From Kosakonia radicincitans DSM 16656 (lineage in GTDB: Bacteria > Pseudomonadota > Gammaproteobacteria > Enterobacterales > Enterobacteriaceae), in NCBI RefSeq assembly GCF_000280495.2, contig NZ_CP018016.1:3844001-3908000 (forward strand): a DNA stretch of 64,000 nt. The letters run 5' to 3'. This document shows positions 1 to 8,690 of the stretch, one piece after another; positions within the stretch are counted from its first letter, which is position 1; the number at the start of each line of letters is the position of its first letter. The position numbers were made by a program, and so were the translations under genes. The notes below the pieces were generated by a model, which was not told where the DNA came from, made no database searches, and saw only the letters and a list, made by a program, of their open reading frames with translations.

Positions 1-472
1 GTAGACGCATCCGCCTGTCGCGGCAGTTGATCAACACGCAGGGTTTGCCGCTCTCTGCTGCCAGATCGTGAATGTGCGGATCGTCAATGCCGAGCAGGAT
101 TGCGGCCTGCGTTTCCGCAGCCTGCATCCTGCCAAGAAACGTGCCAGCGTCGCTGTCCAACTCCTCCAGCGCACAGTAGCGCAGCCGTACTTCGTGAGAA
201 TCGAGCGCTTTGTTGATGCTCTGGATCACGCGGTAATAAAAGATGTCGGACCGCTCATCAAAAGCGCGCTGCGGCGCAAAGACCACCAGGTTATTCAGCA
301 ACAGACGCCCGGCAGCAATGCCCTCCATCACGCCCAGCTCACGGGCGCAGGCGAGCACCGCGCTTCGTGCCTGCTCGCTGGTGTTTGCTTTACCGGCCAG
401 CACGCGTGAAACGGTACTGGTAGACAGGTTTGTACGGCGGGCAATTTCACTGATTTTTAGCTTTTTATCCAT
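1..472 (-). CDS. LacI-family transcriptional regulator (5' part of gene; cut by window edge)
   Basis: The visible product (157 residues) opens with a LacI-type helix-turn-helix: KISEIARRTNLSTSTVSRVL at residues 5-24, with the hinge helix region to about 55, followed by the start of a periplasmic-binding-protein-like effector domain. The remainder lies left of the window. I chose the ATG at 472 because a GGAG lies 12 bases upstream; an in-frame ATG at 490 has no ribosome binding site. It is divergent from an MFS permease and a GH31 glycosidase, which are its likely targets. A perfect 19-bp palindrome in the shared intergenic region is a likely operator. The inducer is unknown; a sugar released by or imported for the GH31 enzyme is an inference. 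Confidence 0.9.
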   Translation of the reverse strand, partial: MDKKLKISEIARRTNLSTSTVSRVLAGKANTSEQARSAVLACARELGVMEGIAAGRLLLNNLVVFAPQRAFDERSDIFYYRVIQSINKALDSHEVRLRYCALEELDSDAGTFLGRMQAAETQAAILLGIDDPHIHDLAAESGKPCVLINCRDRRMRL

Positions 473-528
473 TCTGTGATCTCGCTCCATTTGCTGAATG
501 GGAAAATTTTCATGAGCCATAAACCCTG

Positions 529-547
529 TTATTCATGGCATGAATAA
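529..547. promoter_or_regulatory. Putative LacI-family operator (perfect odd-centred palindrome)
   Basis: TTATTCATGGCATGAATAA is a perfect inverted repeat of nine bases around one central base. It lies 56 bp upstream of the LacI-type gene start and 222 bp upstream of the permease gene. Its size and symmetry suit a LacI-family dimer, although most LacI operators have a central CG. A partly similar sequence, TTTTCATGAGCCATAAA, lies just upstream at about 507-523 and could be a weaker second site. Assignment to this regulator is by position only. Confidence 0.55.
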
Positions 548-638
548 GAGTTTGCCGCATATCTGCCGTCACTGATGAGAATCCTTGCACAAAATCCGCT
601 TTAGCGGCGCATTTTTCTCACCTAACGTAAACCTGTCG

Positions 639-660
639 TACAACTTCCATACTAGTTGTA
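639..660. promoter_or_regulatory. Inverted repeat in permease promoter region
   Basis: TACAACT and AGTTGTA form a perfect 7-bp inverted repeat separated by eight bases, 110 bp upstream of the permease ATG. The arrangement looks like a binding site for a dimeric regulator. It does not resemble the palindrome at 529-547, so a second regulator may act here. No strong sigma-70 pair could be fixed by eye; TATAAC at about 709 is a possible -10. Confidence 0.35.
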
Positions 661-769
661 TGCATTTTGATGGCAAAAAACGAAAAAAATCTTCTGGCGA
701 ACCACTTCGGTATAACAAATCTGAAAGACTCGCCCCGACTTCCCTACAAAACGATGTGCGGAGAAAAGA

Positions 770-2071
770 ATGAGCCAGGGAATCAACAACGAAATGGCGG
801 CCAGCAAGAGCCGCCGGATAGTGAAAAAATTACGCTGGTGGATGCTGGTGCTGTTTTTATTCGGTGTGACGGTGAACTACATCACCCGTAACTCGCTGGG
901 CATTCTGGCGCCGGAACTGAAAAGCAGCCTCGGTATCACCACCGAACAGTACTCGTGGATTGTCGGCGCCTTTCAGCTCGCTTACACCATTTTTCAGCCG
1001 CTGTGCGGCTGGCTGATCGATGTCATCGGCCTGAAAGTCGGCTTTATGGTGTGCGCCATTATCTGGGCGCTGGCCTGTATCTTCCACGCGGGTGCTGCCA
1101 ACTGGGTGCATCTGGCGATCCTGCGCTTCACCATGGGCGCATCGGAAGCTGCTGCCACGCCAGCCAACGCCAAAACCATCGGCGAATGGTTCCCGAAAGC
1201 GGAACGCCCGGTTGCTGCGGGCTGGGCGGGCGTCGGCTTCTCGATTGGTGCGATGCTGGCGCCGCCGATCATCTACTTCGCCCATGCCTCGTTTGGCTGG
1301 CAGGGCGCGTTTATGTTTACCGGCGTGCTGGCGCTGGTGTGGGTCATTTTGTGGTGGGCGTTTTACCATAATCCGGATAAACACCCGAACCTGAGCAAGG
1401 ACGAACTGACCTTTATTCAGCAGGATCACGAACCGCCAGCGGTGAAACTCCCCTTCTTTACTGCGCTGAAAACCGTATCGAAAAACAAGCGCTTTTACGG
1501 TATCGCCATTCCCGCTTTTATGGCGGAACCGGCATGGGCGGTGCTGAGTTTCTGGGTGCCGCTCTATCTGGCGAAAGAGCACGGCATGGATCTGAAGCAG
1601 ATTGCGATGTTCGCCTGGCTGCCGTTCCTCGCCGCTGACCTCGGCAGCGTGGCGAGCGGTTATCTGACCAAACTCTATACCCGCTGGTTTGGCTGCACCC
1701 GTGTGAACTCGGTGGTGGCCAGTTCCGTGACCGGCGCATTCCTGATGATTTCGCTGGCCGTGGTCGCCATCACGCGCGATCCCTACATCACCATTGTGTT
1801 GATCTCGATTGGCGGTTTTGGCCACCAGATCATCTCCTGCATGTTGAGCGCACTGGTGGTCGAGTCCTTCGATAAAGGGCAAATGGCGACGGTGAACGGC
1901 ATGCGCGGCTCGGCGGCGTGGATCGCCAGCTTCCTCTTTTCACTGCTGATCGGCGTGACCGCCGACAAGATTGGTTTCAATCCGCTGTTTATTGCCATGG
2001 GTTTCTTTGACCTGATTGGCGCTCTGTTCCTGGTGGCATTTATTGCTGAACGTCGCGCTAAACGCGCCTGA
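770..2071 (+). CDS. MFS transporter, anion:cation symporter (hexuronate/ExuT-like) family
   Basis: This 433-residue protein has about twelve hydrophobic segments and the MFS motif-A region GWLIDVIGLKVGF (around residue 82) after the second helix. The NYITRNSLGILAPEL start of helix 1 and overall pattern resemble the ACS group (hexuronate, galactonate and glucarate permeases) of the inner membrane. GGAG lies six bases upstream of the ATG. The next gene, a GH31 glycosidase, begins 15 bp after its stop, so the two are co-transcribed and probably import and hydrolyse the same glycoside. Substrate is not deducible: ACS members usually carry organic anions, so an acidic sugar or acidic disaccharide is a reasonable inference. 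The LacI-type gene opposite is the likely regulator. Confidence 0.85.
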   Translation: MSQGINNEMAASKSRRIVKKLRWWMLVLFLFGVTVNYITRNSLGILAPELKSSLGITTEQYSWIVGAFQLAYTIFQPLCGWLIDVIGLKVGFMVCAIIWALACIFHAGAANWVHLAILRFTMGASEAAATPANAKTIGEWFPKAERPVAAGWAGVGFSIGAMLAPPIIYFAHASFGWQGAFMFTGVLALVWVILWWAFYHNPDKHPNLSKDELTFIQQDHEPPAVKLPFFTALKTVSKNKRFYGIAIPAFMAEPAWAVLSFWVPLYLAKEHGMDLKQIAMFAWLPFLAADLGSVASGYLTKLYTRWFGCTRVNSVVASSVTGAFLMISLAVVAITRDPYITIVLISIGGFGHQIISCMLSALVVESFDKGQMATVNGMRGSAAWIASFLFSLLIGVTADKIGFNPLFIAMGFFDLIGALFLVAFIAERRAKRA

Positions 2072-2086
2072 TTGTGGATCGTTGAA

Positions 2087-4453
2087 ATGAAAACGCTGAA
2101 GAACTGGACGTTACAAAAACAGGCGGCTCACCACGTTGAGCTGCTGGTGGACGGGCAACACACCTTGTGCCTGTATGTGCTGGAAGAGCATCTGTTCCGC
2201 GTGCTGCTAAAACGCAAAGGCGAGCTGGCGCTGGACAGAACCTGGAGTATTGCGCCGCGTGAAGATGTGCCGTGGGAAGGCCGTTCGCGCGAAGATGTGT
2301 CGGGCTTCACCCTGCCCGCCTGGACGCTGACTCAGCAGGCCGACACGCTGGTGCTGGAAAGCGCGCAGCTACGCGTGACGGTCCACCAGCCGCTGTGGCT
2401 GGAGTGGCACTACCGCAATGCGGCGGGCGAGTGGCAGTGGCTGGCAGGCGATCGTCCTACCAGCGCCTATCTGGTGAACGCGCACGGCGACGGCGTGGCG
2501 CACTATCTCAGCCGTAAAAAAGAGGAGCGCTTTTACGGTCTTGGTGAAAAAGCGGGCAACCTGCAACGTAACGGCCAGCGCTATGAAATGCGCAACCTTG
2601 ATGCAATGGGATATAACGCCGCCAGCACCGATCCGCTGTACAAACACATTCCCTTTACCCTGACGCGCCGGGACGATATCAGCTACGGCTTGTTTTATGA
2701 CAACCTCAGCAGTTGCTGGCTGGATCTGGGCAATGAAATCGATAACTACCACACCGCTTATCGCCGCTGGCAGGCCGAAGCCGGTGATATCGATTACTAC
2801 ATTTTTACCGGCGCACGCGCACTGGATGTGACCAAAGCGTTTGTCCGCCTGACGGGGAAAACGCTGTTCGGGCCGAAATGGAGCCTCGGTTACAGCGGCT
2901 CGACCATGCATTACACCGATGCGCCGGATGCGCAAAATCAGCTGATGAACTTTATTCGCCTGTGCGAAGAACATGCGATTCCGTGCGATTCGTTCCAGCT
3001 CTCCTCCGGCTATACCTCAATTAACGGTAAGCGCTACGTCTTTAACTGGAACTACGACAAAGTGCCGCAGCCGAAAGTGATGAGCCAGGCGTTTCACGAT
3101 GCCGGGCTGAAGCTGGCTGCGAATATCAAACCCTGCCTGTTGCAGGATCACCCGCGCTATAACGAAGTGGCGGAGAAAGGCCTGTTTATTCGCGATTCGG
3201 AAAACGACGCGCCGGAGCGTTCCAGCTTCTGGGACGATGAAGGGTCTCATCTCGATTTTACCAATCCGCAGACCGTTGCCTGGTGGCAGGACGGTGTGAC
3301 CACGCAACTGCTGGAGATGGGGATTGATTCCACCTGGAACGATAATAATGAATTCGAAGTGTGGGACGGCGAAGCGCGCTGCCAGGGTTTTGGCCGCGAA
3401 ATCGCCATCAAACATATTCGCCCGGTGATGCCGCTGCTGATGATGCGCGCCTCGATGGAAGCGCAGCAGCGTTTTGCGCCGCAGAAACGCCCGTATCTGA
3501 TCTCCCGTTCCGGCTGCGCCGGGATGCAGCGCTATGTGCAGACCTGGAGCGGAGATAACCGCACCAACTGGGATACGCTGCGTTACAACACGCGGATGGG
3601 CGTCGGCATGAGCCTTTCCGGGTTGTATAACGTCGGTCACGATGTTGGCGGTTTCTCCGGCGATAAACCGGATGCGGAACTGTTCGTTCGTTGGGTACAG
3701 AACGGCGTGATGCATCCGCGCTTTACCATCCACTCCTGGAACGACGATCGCACGGTCAACGAACCGTGGATGTACCCGGCAATTACACCAGCGATCCGCA
3801 GCGCCATTGAATTGCGCTACCGCCTGTTGCCCTATCTCTACACGCTGCTGTGGCAGGCGCACGTCGACGATGAACCGATGTTGCGCCCAACGTTCCTCGA
3901 TCACGAACATGACCAACAGACGTTCGAGGAGTGCGACGACTTCCTGCTCGGCCGCGATATTCTTGTCGCCAGCGTGGTTGAACCCGGCCAGCGCGAACGC
4001 CGCGTGTGGTTACCGGCCAATGACAACGGCTGGTATGACTTTTACAGCGGCGTCTGGTATGCGCCGGGCCAGTGGGTAACGCTGGATGCACCGCTGGAAA
4101 CCCTGCCGTTACTGGTTCGTGCCGGTGCCGGATTGCCGATGAGCGAGCGCATTAGCCATGTGGATGCCAAAGCGGATGATACCCGCGAGCTGAGACTCTT
4201 CCCGGTAAAAGGTACGGGGCGTTCCGGCGGTCTGTTGTTTGAAGATGATGGCGAATCCTGGGGATATAAAGACGGCAATGCGCTGTGGCTGGAATGGGAA
4301 ATGGTTTGCAGCGGCAGCAGCGTGGATTTACAGGTGCGCACCCGCGGTGATTACCGCCCGGCCTGGCAGGCACTGAAAGTGACGCTGCCTGCGGGAGATA
4401 AACGCCAGTTATTGATCAATGGCGTGGCGGCAACGGAGTGGATGTTTGCATAA
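2087..4453 (+). CDS. Glycoside hydrolase family 31 (alpha-glucosidase/alpha-xylosidase-type) enzyme
   Basis: A 788-residue retaining glycosidase. It has an N-terminal beta-sandwich domain to about 240, a (beta/alpha)8 barrel with the nucleophile motif TWNDNNE (Asp419) and the general acid/base in TWSGDNRTNW (Asp490), then C-terminal beta domains. No signal peptide is seen, so it should act in the cytoplasm on an imported alpha-glycoside. The frame is open to a TTG at 2072 touching the permease stop, but the ATG at 2087 preceded by GGA is the better start. It differs from YicI and YihQ around the nucleophile, so I avoid those names. The family is clear; the substrate is not. Confidence 0.88.
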   Translation: MKTLKNWTLQKQAAHHVELLVDGQHTLCLYVLEEHLFRVLLKRKGELALDRTWSIAPREDVPWEGRSREDVSGFTLPAWTLTQQADTLVLESAQLRVTVHQPLWLEWHYRNAAGEWQWLAGDRPTSAYLVNAHGDGVAHYLSRKKEERFYGLGEKAGNLQRNGQRYEMRNLDAMGYNAASTDPLYKHIPFTLTRRDDISYGLFYDNLSSCWLDLGNEIDNYHTAYRRWQAEAGDIDYYIFTGARALDVTKAFVRLTGKTLFGPKWSLGYSGSTMHYTDAPDAQNQLMNFIRLCEEHAIPCDSFQLSSGYTSINGKRYVFNWNYDKVPQPKVMSQAFHDAGLKLAANIKPCLLQDHPRYNEVAEKGLFIRDSENDAPERSSFWDDEGSHLDFTNPQTVAWWQDGVTTQLLEMGIDSTWNDNNEFEVWDGEARCQGFGREIAIKHIRPVMPLLMMRASMEAQQRFAPQKRPYLISRSGCAGMQRYVQTWSGDNRTNWDTLRYNTRMGVGMSLSGLYNVGHDVGGFSGDKPDAELFVRWVQNGVMHPRFTIHSWNDDRTVNEPWMYPAITPAIRSAIELRYRLLPYLYTLLWQAHVDDEPMLRPTFLDHEHDQQTFEECDDFLLGRDILVASVVEPGQRERRVWLPANDNGWYDFYSGVWYAPGQWVTLDAPLETLPLLVRAGAGLPMSERISHVDAKADDTRELRLFPVKGTGRSGGLLFEDDGESWGYKDGNALWLEWEMVCSGSSVDLQVRTRGDYRPAWQALKVTLPAGDKRQLLINGVAATEWMFA

Positions 4454-4457
4454 CGCC

Positions 4458-4490
4458 GATGCCGGATGGCGCTGGCGCTTACCCGGCATC
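4458..4490. repeat. REP-like palindrome after the GH31 gene
   Basis: GATGCCGG and CCGGCATC arms enclose a GGATGGCGCTGGCGCTTACC-type centre typical of enterobacterial REP (palindromic unit) sequences. It begins five bases after the GH31 stop codon and probably stabilises or ends that transcript. Confidence 0.7.
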
Positions 4491-4499
4491 AGCGCCCTT

Positions 4500-4880
4500 T
4501 CAGCAATGAGACAGTTTTTGCTAACACCAGTCTTGCAGCGATGGGGTTAAGTTCCCCGCTCGAAATCGGCGAACCGAAGCGCAGATGACAAGGTCTGGAC
4601 GCCATGGATGGCGGCCAGAGGCGAGTCGAGCAGGACAAAATTGCCGGGGGCAATTTTGAACAGCGCTTACGCTGGCCCCGAAGGGGCGAGTCCCATGGAT
4701 GGGACGAGTAATCACGAGTCGAGCCGACCGCAGGCAAATGTGCGGGAGGTGAGCACAGTGCGAAGCACCGATTTCCCGCGGGGCCGCGGGGGATTGAAAA
4801 GGGGAAGCGCGGTGGCTTTCCCTTTTCCCGTTCACGTGATACCGAGTTGATGTGACCACCGTTCATCTGGTGAACGGAAC
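4500..4880. other. Hairpin-rich non-coding stretch of unknown identity
   Basis: About 380 bp hold at least seven short, near-perfect inverted repeats in succession: 4595-4618 (arms around a central GCCATGGATGGC), 4637-4657 (AAAATTGCC/GGCAATTTT), 4675-4687 (GCCCC/GGGGC), 4690-4705 (GTCCCATGGATGGGAC), 4775-4790 (CCCGCGG/CCGCGGG), 4796-4827 (GAAAAGGGG / CCCTTTTC arms) and 4859-4877 (CCGTTCA/TGAACGG). CGAGTCGAGC occurs twice (4622, 4717) and CATGGATGG twice. Open frames on both strands are short, overlap each other and have arginine/proline/serine-rich compositions with no recognisable family, so I do not call a gene. It could be a mosaic of degenerate repeats or a structured RNA. No T-run marks a terminator. 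Confidence 0.5.
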
Positions 4881-4888
4881 AATTCCAC

Positions 4889-5013
4889 CTACGTCAAACC
4901 AACGGTTTTGCCGGAAGGCGGCAAACCTGAGTATCCCTGGGAGCTTACATAAGTAAGTAACCGGGGTACGAAGGTGCAGCCAACGCACCTGCGGCGTGAA
5001 AGACGACGGAATA
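4889..5013. repeat. ERIC (intergenic repeat unit), copy 1
   Basis: The core GAGCTTACATAAGTAAGTAA followed by CCGGGGT and the downstream GTGCAGCCAACGCACCTGC block match the conserved centre of the 127-bp enterobacterial ERIC element. The right end (about 4913-5013) aligns with copy 2 at an offset of exactly 133 bp, whereas the left 25 bp have diverged. Confidence 0.85.
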
Positions 5014-5021
5014 CGCCGCAA

Positions 5022-5146
5022 TTTACCTAAGTATTTCGCGTTGCAGGAAGGCGGCAAACCTGAGTATCCCCGGAAGCTTACATGAGTAAGTGACCGGGGT
5101 ACGAAGGTGCAGCCAACGCACCTGCGGCATGAAAGACGACGGTAAA
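5022..5146. repeat. ERIC (intergenic repeat unit), copy 2
   Basis: A complete 125-bp element bounded by terminal inverted repeats TTTACC (5022-5027) and GGTAAA (5141-5146), with GGAAGGCGGCAAACCTGAG, AAGCTTACATGAGTAAGTGA and AGCCAACGCACCTGC in ERIC order. It ends two bases before the stop codon of ybiT on the opposite strand, so it forms part of the 3' untranslated end of that transcript. Confidence 0.88.
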
Positions 5147-5147
5147 T

Positions 5148-6740
5148 TTATTCGATACCCTGGCTACGCAGATAATCTTCATAGTTCCCGGTGAAATCCA
5201 CCACGCGCTGCGGCGTAATCTCAATCACGCGGGTTGCCAGCGAACTTACGAATTCACGGTCGTGAGAAACAAAGATCAGCGTGCCCTGGTACATCTCCAG
5301 CGCCATGTTCAGCGACTCGATGGATTCCATATCAAGGTGGTTGGTTGGTTCATCCATCACCAGGATATTCGGTTTTTCCATCATCAGCTTACCGAACAGC
5401 ATACGGCCCTTCTCACCACCGGAAAGCACCTTCGCCGGTTTCTTGATATCGTCCTGGCTGAACAGCAAACGACCGAGAATACTGCGCACCGCCTGCTCGT
5501 CATCGCCTTCCTGTTTCCACTGGCTCATCCAATCGAACACGGTCAGATCGTTATCAAAGTCTGCGGCATGATCCTGCGCGTAATAACCGATGCTGGCATT
5601 TTCCGACCATTTCACCGTTCCGTTATCCGGCTGCAGATCGCCGACCAGCGTTTTCAGCAGAGTGGATTTACCCACGCCGTTAGTACCGAGCACCGCCACT
5701 TTCTCGCCCACTTCCAGCAGCAGGTTGAAGTTTTTAAACAGCGGGCCGTTATCAAAACCTTTGGTCAGTTGCTCCACTTCCAGCGCATTACGGAACAGTT
5801 TCTTGTCCTGCTCGAAGCGAATAAACGGGTTCTGACGGCTGGAGGCTTTCACCTCATCCAGCTTGATCTTATCAATCTGACGGGCGCGGGAAGTTGCCTG
5901 GCGAGATTTCGAGGCGTTGGCGCTAAAGCGGCTGACAAAGGATTGCAGCTCGGCGATTTGCGCTTTCTTCTTGGCGTTATCCGCCAGCAGGCGTTCGCGC
6001 GCCTGCGTTGCCGCCGTCATGTACTCATCATAATTACCCGGGTAAACGCGCAGCTCGCCGTAGTCGAGATCCGCCATGTGGGTACACACCATGTTGAGGA
6101 AGTGACGGTCGTGCGAAATGATGATCATGGTGCTGTCACGCTCGTTCAGCACCTGCTCCAGCCAGCGAATGGTATCGATGTCCAGGTTGTTGGTCGGTTC
6201 ATCGAGCAGCAGAATGTCCGGGTTAGCGAACAGCGCCTGCGCCAGCAGCACACGCAGCTTCCAGCCGGGTGCCACTTCGCTCATCGGGCCGTAGTGTTGT
6301 TCTACAGGAATGCCAACGCCGAGCAGCAGTTCGCCCGCACGCGCTTCGGCGGAGTAGCCGTCCATTTCGCCGTACTGTACTTCAAGATCGGCCACTTTAT
6401 AGCCATCTTCTTCGCTCATCTCAGCCAGGCCGTAGATGCGATCGCGTTCCTGTTTCACTTCCCACAGTTCGGCGTGGCCCATGATCACCGTGTCGAGCAC
6501 GCTGAACTCTTCAAAAGCAAACTGATCCTGACGCAGCTTACCGATACGCTCGTTTGGATCGAGAGAGACGTTCCCCAGCGTCGGTTCTAAATCACCGCCG
6601 AGGATCTTCATAAAGGTGGATTTTCCGCTCCCGTTAGCGCCGATCAGGCCATAACGGTTGCCGCCGCCGAATTTGACGGAAATATTTTCGAACAGCGGCT
6701 TGCTGCCGAACTGCATGGTGACGTTGCTGGTGACTAACAC
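5148..6740 (-). CDS. ybiT: ABC-F family ATPase YbiT
   Basis: A 530-residue soluble protein with two ABC ATPase domains joined by an arginine/lysine-rich linker and no membrane segments: an ABC-F protein that works on ribosomes rather than as a transporter. Domain 1 has Walker A GANGSGKS (about 33-40), a degenerate signature APGWKLRV and Walker [13 protein letters not shown]. Domain 2 has [16 protein letters not shown] and [12 protein letters not shown]. The degenerate first signature is normal for this subfamily. Length equals that of E. coli YbiT. It is divergent from ldtB across about 200 bp, as in E. coli. Known ABC-F proteins affect translation and antibiotic tolerance; the specific role of YbiT here is not shown by the sequence. 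Confidence 0.95.
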   Translation of the reverse strand: MLVTSNVTMQFGSKPLFENISVKFGGGNRYGLIGANGSGKSTFMKILGGDLEPTLGNVSLDPNERIGKLRQDQFAFEEFSVLDTVIMGHAELWEVKQERDRIYGLAEMSEEDGYKVADLEVQYGEMDGYSAEARAGELLLGVGIPVEQHYGPMSEVAPGWKLRVLLAQALFANPDILLLDEPTNNLDIDTIRWLEQVLNERDSTMIIISHDRHFLNMVCTHMADLDYGELRVYPGNYDEYMTAATQARERLLADNAKKKAQIAELQSFVSRFSANASKSRQATSRARQIDKIKLDEVKASSRQNPFIRFEQDKKLFRNALEVEQLTKGFDNGPLFKNFNLLLEVGEKVAVLGTNGVGKSTLLKTLVGDLQPDNGTVKWSENASIGYYAQDHAADFDNDLTVFDWMSQWKQEGDDEQAVRSILGRLLFSQDDIKKPAKVLSGGEKGRMLFGKLMMEKPNILVMDEPTNHLDMESIESLNMALEMYQGTLIFVSHDREFVSSLATRVIEITPQRVVDFTGNYEDYLRSQGIE

Positions 6741-6947
6741 AGAGGTATCCTGAAATATGTGACAAACACCCTATTATGCCACAATTCCGAATTAGATTCC
6801 TGCCCGCTGTCAGATGGCTAAACTGCAAGCAAAAGGAAAAAAGTGTGATTTCGTACACATCTGAATTCCCTGAGCGCAGGAATGCACATATAATGCGCTT
6901 CCTGCATTCCTAACCTAACGGCCTGTGTGGCAAAAATCTCGCACAAA

Positions 6948-7868
6948 ATGAACATGAAAATAAAAACCCTTTTCGCGGCGGCTTTGGCTGTCGTGGGATT
7001 TTGCAATAATGCGTCTGCTGTTACTTATCCGCTGCCGACAGACGGTAGCCGATTGATTGGTCAGAACCAGGTTGTCACTATCCCGGAAGGCAACACTCAG
7101 CCTCTGGAATATTACGCCGCTGAATATCAGATGGGCCTGTCCAACATGCTGGAAGCCAACCCGGGCATTGATGCCTACCTGCCGAAAGGCGGTACGGTAA
7201 TGAATGTTCCGCAGCAACTGATCCTGCCGGATACCGTTCACGAAGGCATTGTCATCAACAGCGCAGAAATGCGTCTCTACTACTACCCGAAAGGCACCAA
7301 TACGGTAATCGTGCTGCCTATCGGTATCGGCCAGCTCGGGAAAGATACCCCGATCGCCTGGACCACCAAAGTTGAGCGTAAGAAAGCCGGCCCGACATGG
7401 ACGCCGACCGCGAAAATGCACGCGGAATACATTGCAGCAGGTCAACCGCTGCCGGCAGTGGTTCCGGCTGGCCCGGACAACCCGATGGGCCTGTATGCGC
7501 TCTATATCGGCCGTCTGTATGCGATCCACGGCACCAACGCCAACTTCGGTATCGGCCTGCGCGTAAGCCACGGCTGTGTGCGTCTGCGTAACGATGACAT
7601 CAAATTCCTGTTCGAAAACGTGCCGGTCGGCACCCGCGTACAGTTCATTGATGAGCCAGTAAAAGCGACCACCGAGCCGGATGGCAGCCGCTATATCGAA
7701 GTTCACAACCCGCTGTCCACCACGGAAGCGCAGTTCAACGGCGGCGAAATTGTGCCGATCGCGCTGAGCAAAGCGGTACAGGCCGTCACCAGTCAGTCTG
7801 ATGTGGATTCAAACGTTGTCGATCAGGCAGTGCAGAACCGTTCCGGTATGCCGGTACGTCTGAACTAA
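6948..7868 (+). CDS. ldtB: L,D-transpeptidase LdtB (Braun lipoprotein-peptidoglycan anchoring)
   Basis: A 306-residue exported enzyme with a signal peptide (cleavage near [13 protein letters not shown]), an N-terminal region and a YkuD catalytic domain containing [20 protein letters not shown], with catalytic Cys210 and the upstream histidine. It links Braun lipoprotein to diaminopimelate in peptidoglycan in the periplasm. I start at the ATG giving MNMKIKTLF, which matches E. coli YbiS; the frame is open upstream to a GTG at 6927. No strong ribosome binding site is visible before either start. It is monocistronic, followed by a REP pair. Confidence 0.95.
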   Translation: MNMKIKTLFAAALAVVGFCNNASAVTYPLPTDGSRLIGQNQVVTIPEGNTQPLEYYAAEYQMGLSNMLEANPGIDAYLPKGGTVMNVPQQLILPDTVHEGIVINSAEMRLYYYPKGTNTVIVLPIGIGQLGKDTPIAWTTKVERKKAGPTWTPTAKMHAEYIAAGQPLPAVVPAGPDNPMGLYALYIGRLYAIHGTNANFGIGLRVSHGCVRLRNDDIKFLFENVPVGTRVQFIDEPVKATTEPDGSRYIEVHNPLSTTEAQFNGGEIVPIALSKAVQAVTSQSDVDSNVVDQAVQNRSGMPVRLN

Positions 7869-7880
7869 TCTGCGGTTTAA

Positions 7881-7952
7881 TGCCCGGTGGCGCTACGCTT
7901 ACCGGGCCGACAAAACCCACAGGCCGGATAAGGCGTCAGCCGCCATCCGGCC
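7881..7952. repeat. REP pair (BIME) between ldtB and the GntR gene
   Basis: Two inverted REP units: 7881-7907 (TGCCCGGTGGCGCTACGC ... ACCGGGC) and 7922-7952 (GGCCGGATAAGGCG ... CGCCATCCGGCC). They lie between convergent genes and probably protect or terminate both transcripts. Confidence 0.85.
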
Positions 7953-7958
7953 AAAAAA

Positions 7959-8675
7959 TCACCCGTTATTGACCACAATTATCCCGCCGTGATCGTAGCG
8001 ATAATGGCAATGGGCGTACTCCAGCGGCGTGCCGTCTTCCAGATAGATAACCTGTTCCACTTCCAGCACCGGATCGGTCTCTTCACAGTTCAAATACTGT
8101 TTGTCCTCCGCCCAGGGTTTCAGCGCGCGCACAATACGATACGAACCCATGATCTTCAGCGCCAGCTCTTCCTGCACATAGCGAAAGACGGAGCTTTCCA
8201 GATGCCCGCGATTCAGCCCCGGCACCAGATTGACCGGCATCAGCGTGAACTCCAGCGACATCGGTTCGCCTTCCAGCATGCGCAAACGGATAAAGTCGTA
8301 TACCGGATCGTCCGGCCCCACCAGCAGCGATGCCTGCTCTTTCTCACTGGGAAAACGCAGTTCGAAGCGGATGATTTTACTCGTCACTTCGCCAACGCTC
8401 TCCCAGGTTTTGGTGGCGCCAAAATAGTCGCTGCCGGGCAGATCCCAGCGCGACAACTGAAGAAAGTTTTTGCGGATGAACGTGCCCTGCCCCTGGCGGG
8501 TATAGACCAGCCCCTCCACAATCAGCTGGCGCATCGCCTGCTGAATCGTCATCCGGCTGGTATTAAACTCTGCCGCCAGCGCAAATTGATCCGGTAACGG
8601 TGCGCTGGCAGCGTAGTGCTGGCTGAGAATGCGCCGCTTAATCTCGCGCGCAATCATGATGTATTTTGCCGCCAT
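7959..8675 (-). CDS. GntR/HutC-family transcriptional regulator with UTRA domain
   Basis: A 238-residue protein: N-terminal winged helix (about 5-70, with FNTSRMTIQQAMRQLIVEGL as the recognition helix region and RQGQGTFI as the wing) and a C-terminal UTRA sensor fold (about 90-235). UTRA regulators of sugar operons usually sense a phosphosugar. It is the last gene of a leftward operon after a phospho-beta-glucosidase and a PTS EIIC, starting 15 bp after the EIIC stop with AGAAGG before its ATG. The tandem palindrome at 11424-11458 in front of that operon is its probable operator, giving autoregulation. Target and inducer are inferred. Confidence 0.88.
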   Translation of the reverse strand: MAAKYIMIAREIKRRILSQHYAASAPLPDQFALAAEFNTSRMTIQQAMRQLIVEGLVYTRQGQGTFIRKNFLQLSRWDLPGSDYFGATKTWESVGEVTSKIIRFELRFPSEKEQASLLVGPDDPVYDFIRLRMLEGEPMSLEFTLMPVNLVPGLNRGHLESSVFRYVQEELALKIMGSYRIVRALKPWAEDKQYLNCEETDPVLEVEQVIYLEDGTPLEYAHCHYRYDHGGIIVVNNG

Positions 8676-8690
8676 AGCCCTTCTCTGTAA

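Noticed and set aside
4489..4866. 125-codon minus-strand frame and overlapping frames on both strands in the hairpin-rich stretch
   Set aside because: Composition is rich in Arg, Pro and Ser with no recognisable domain, frames overlap on both strands, and the DNA is dominated by inverted repeats. Reported as a non-coding element instead.
5262..6590. 442-codon plus-strand frame
   Set aside because: It is the exact shadow of ybiT, whose ABC-F motifs are complete on the minus strand.
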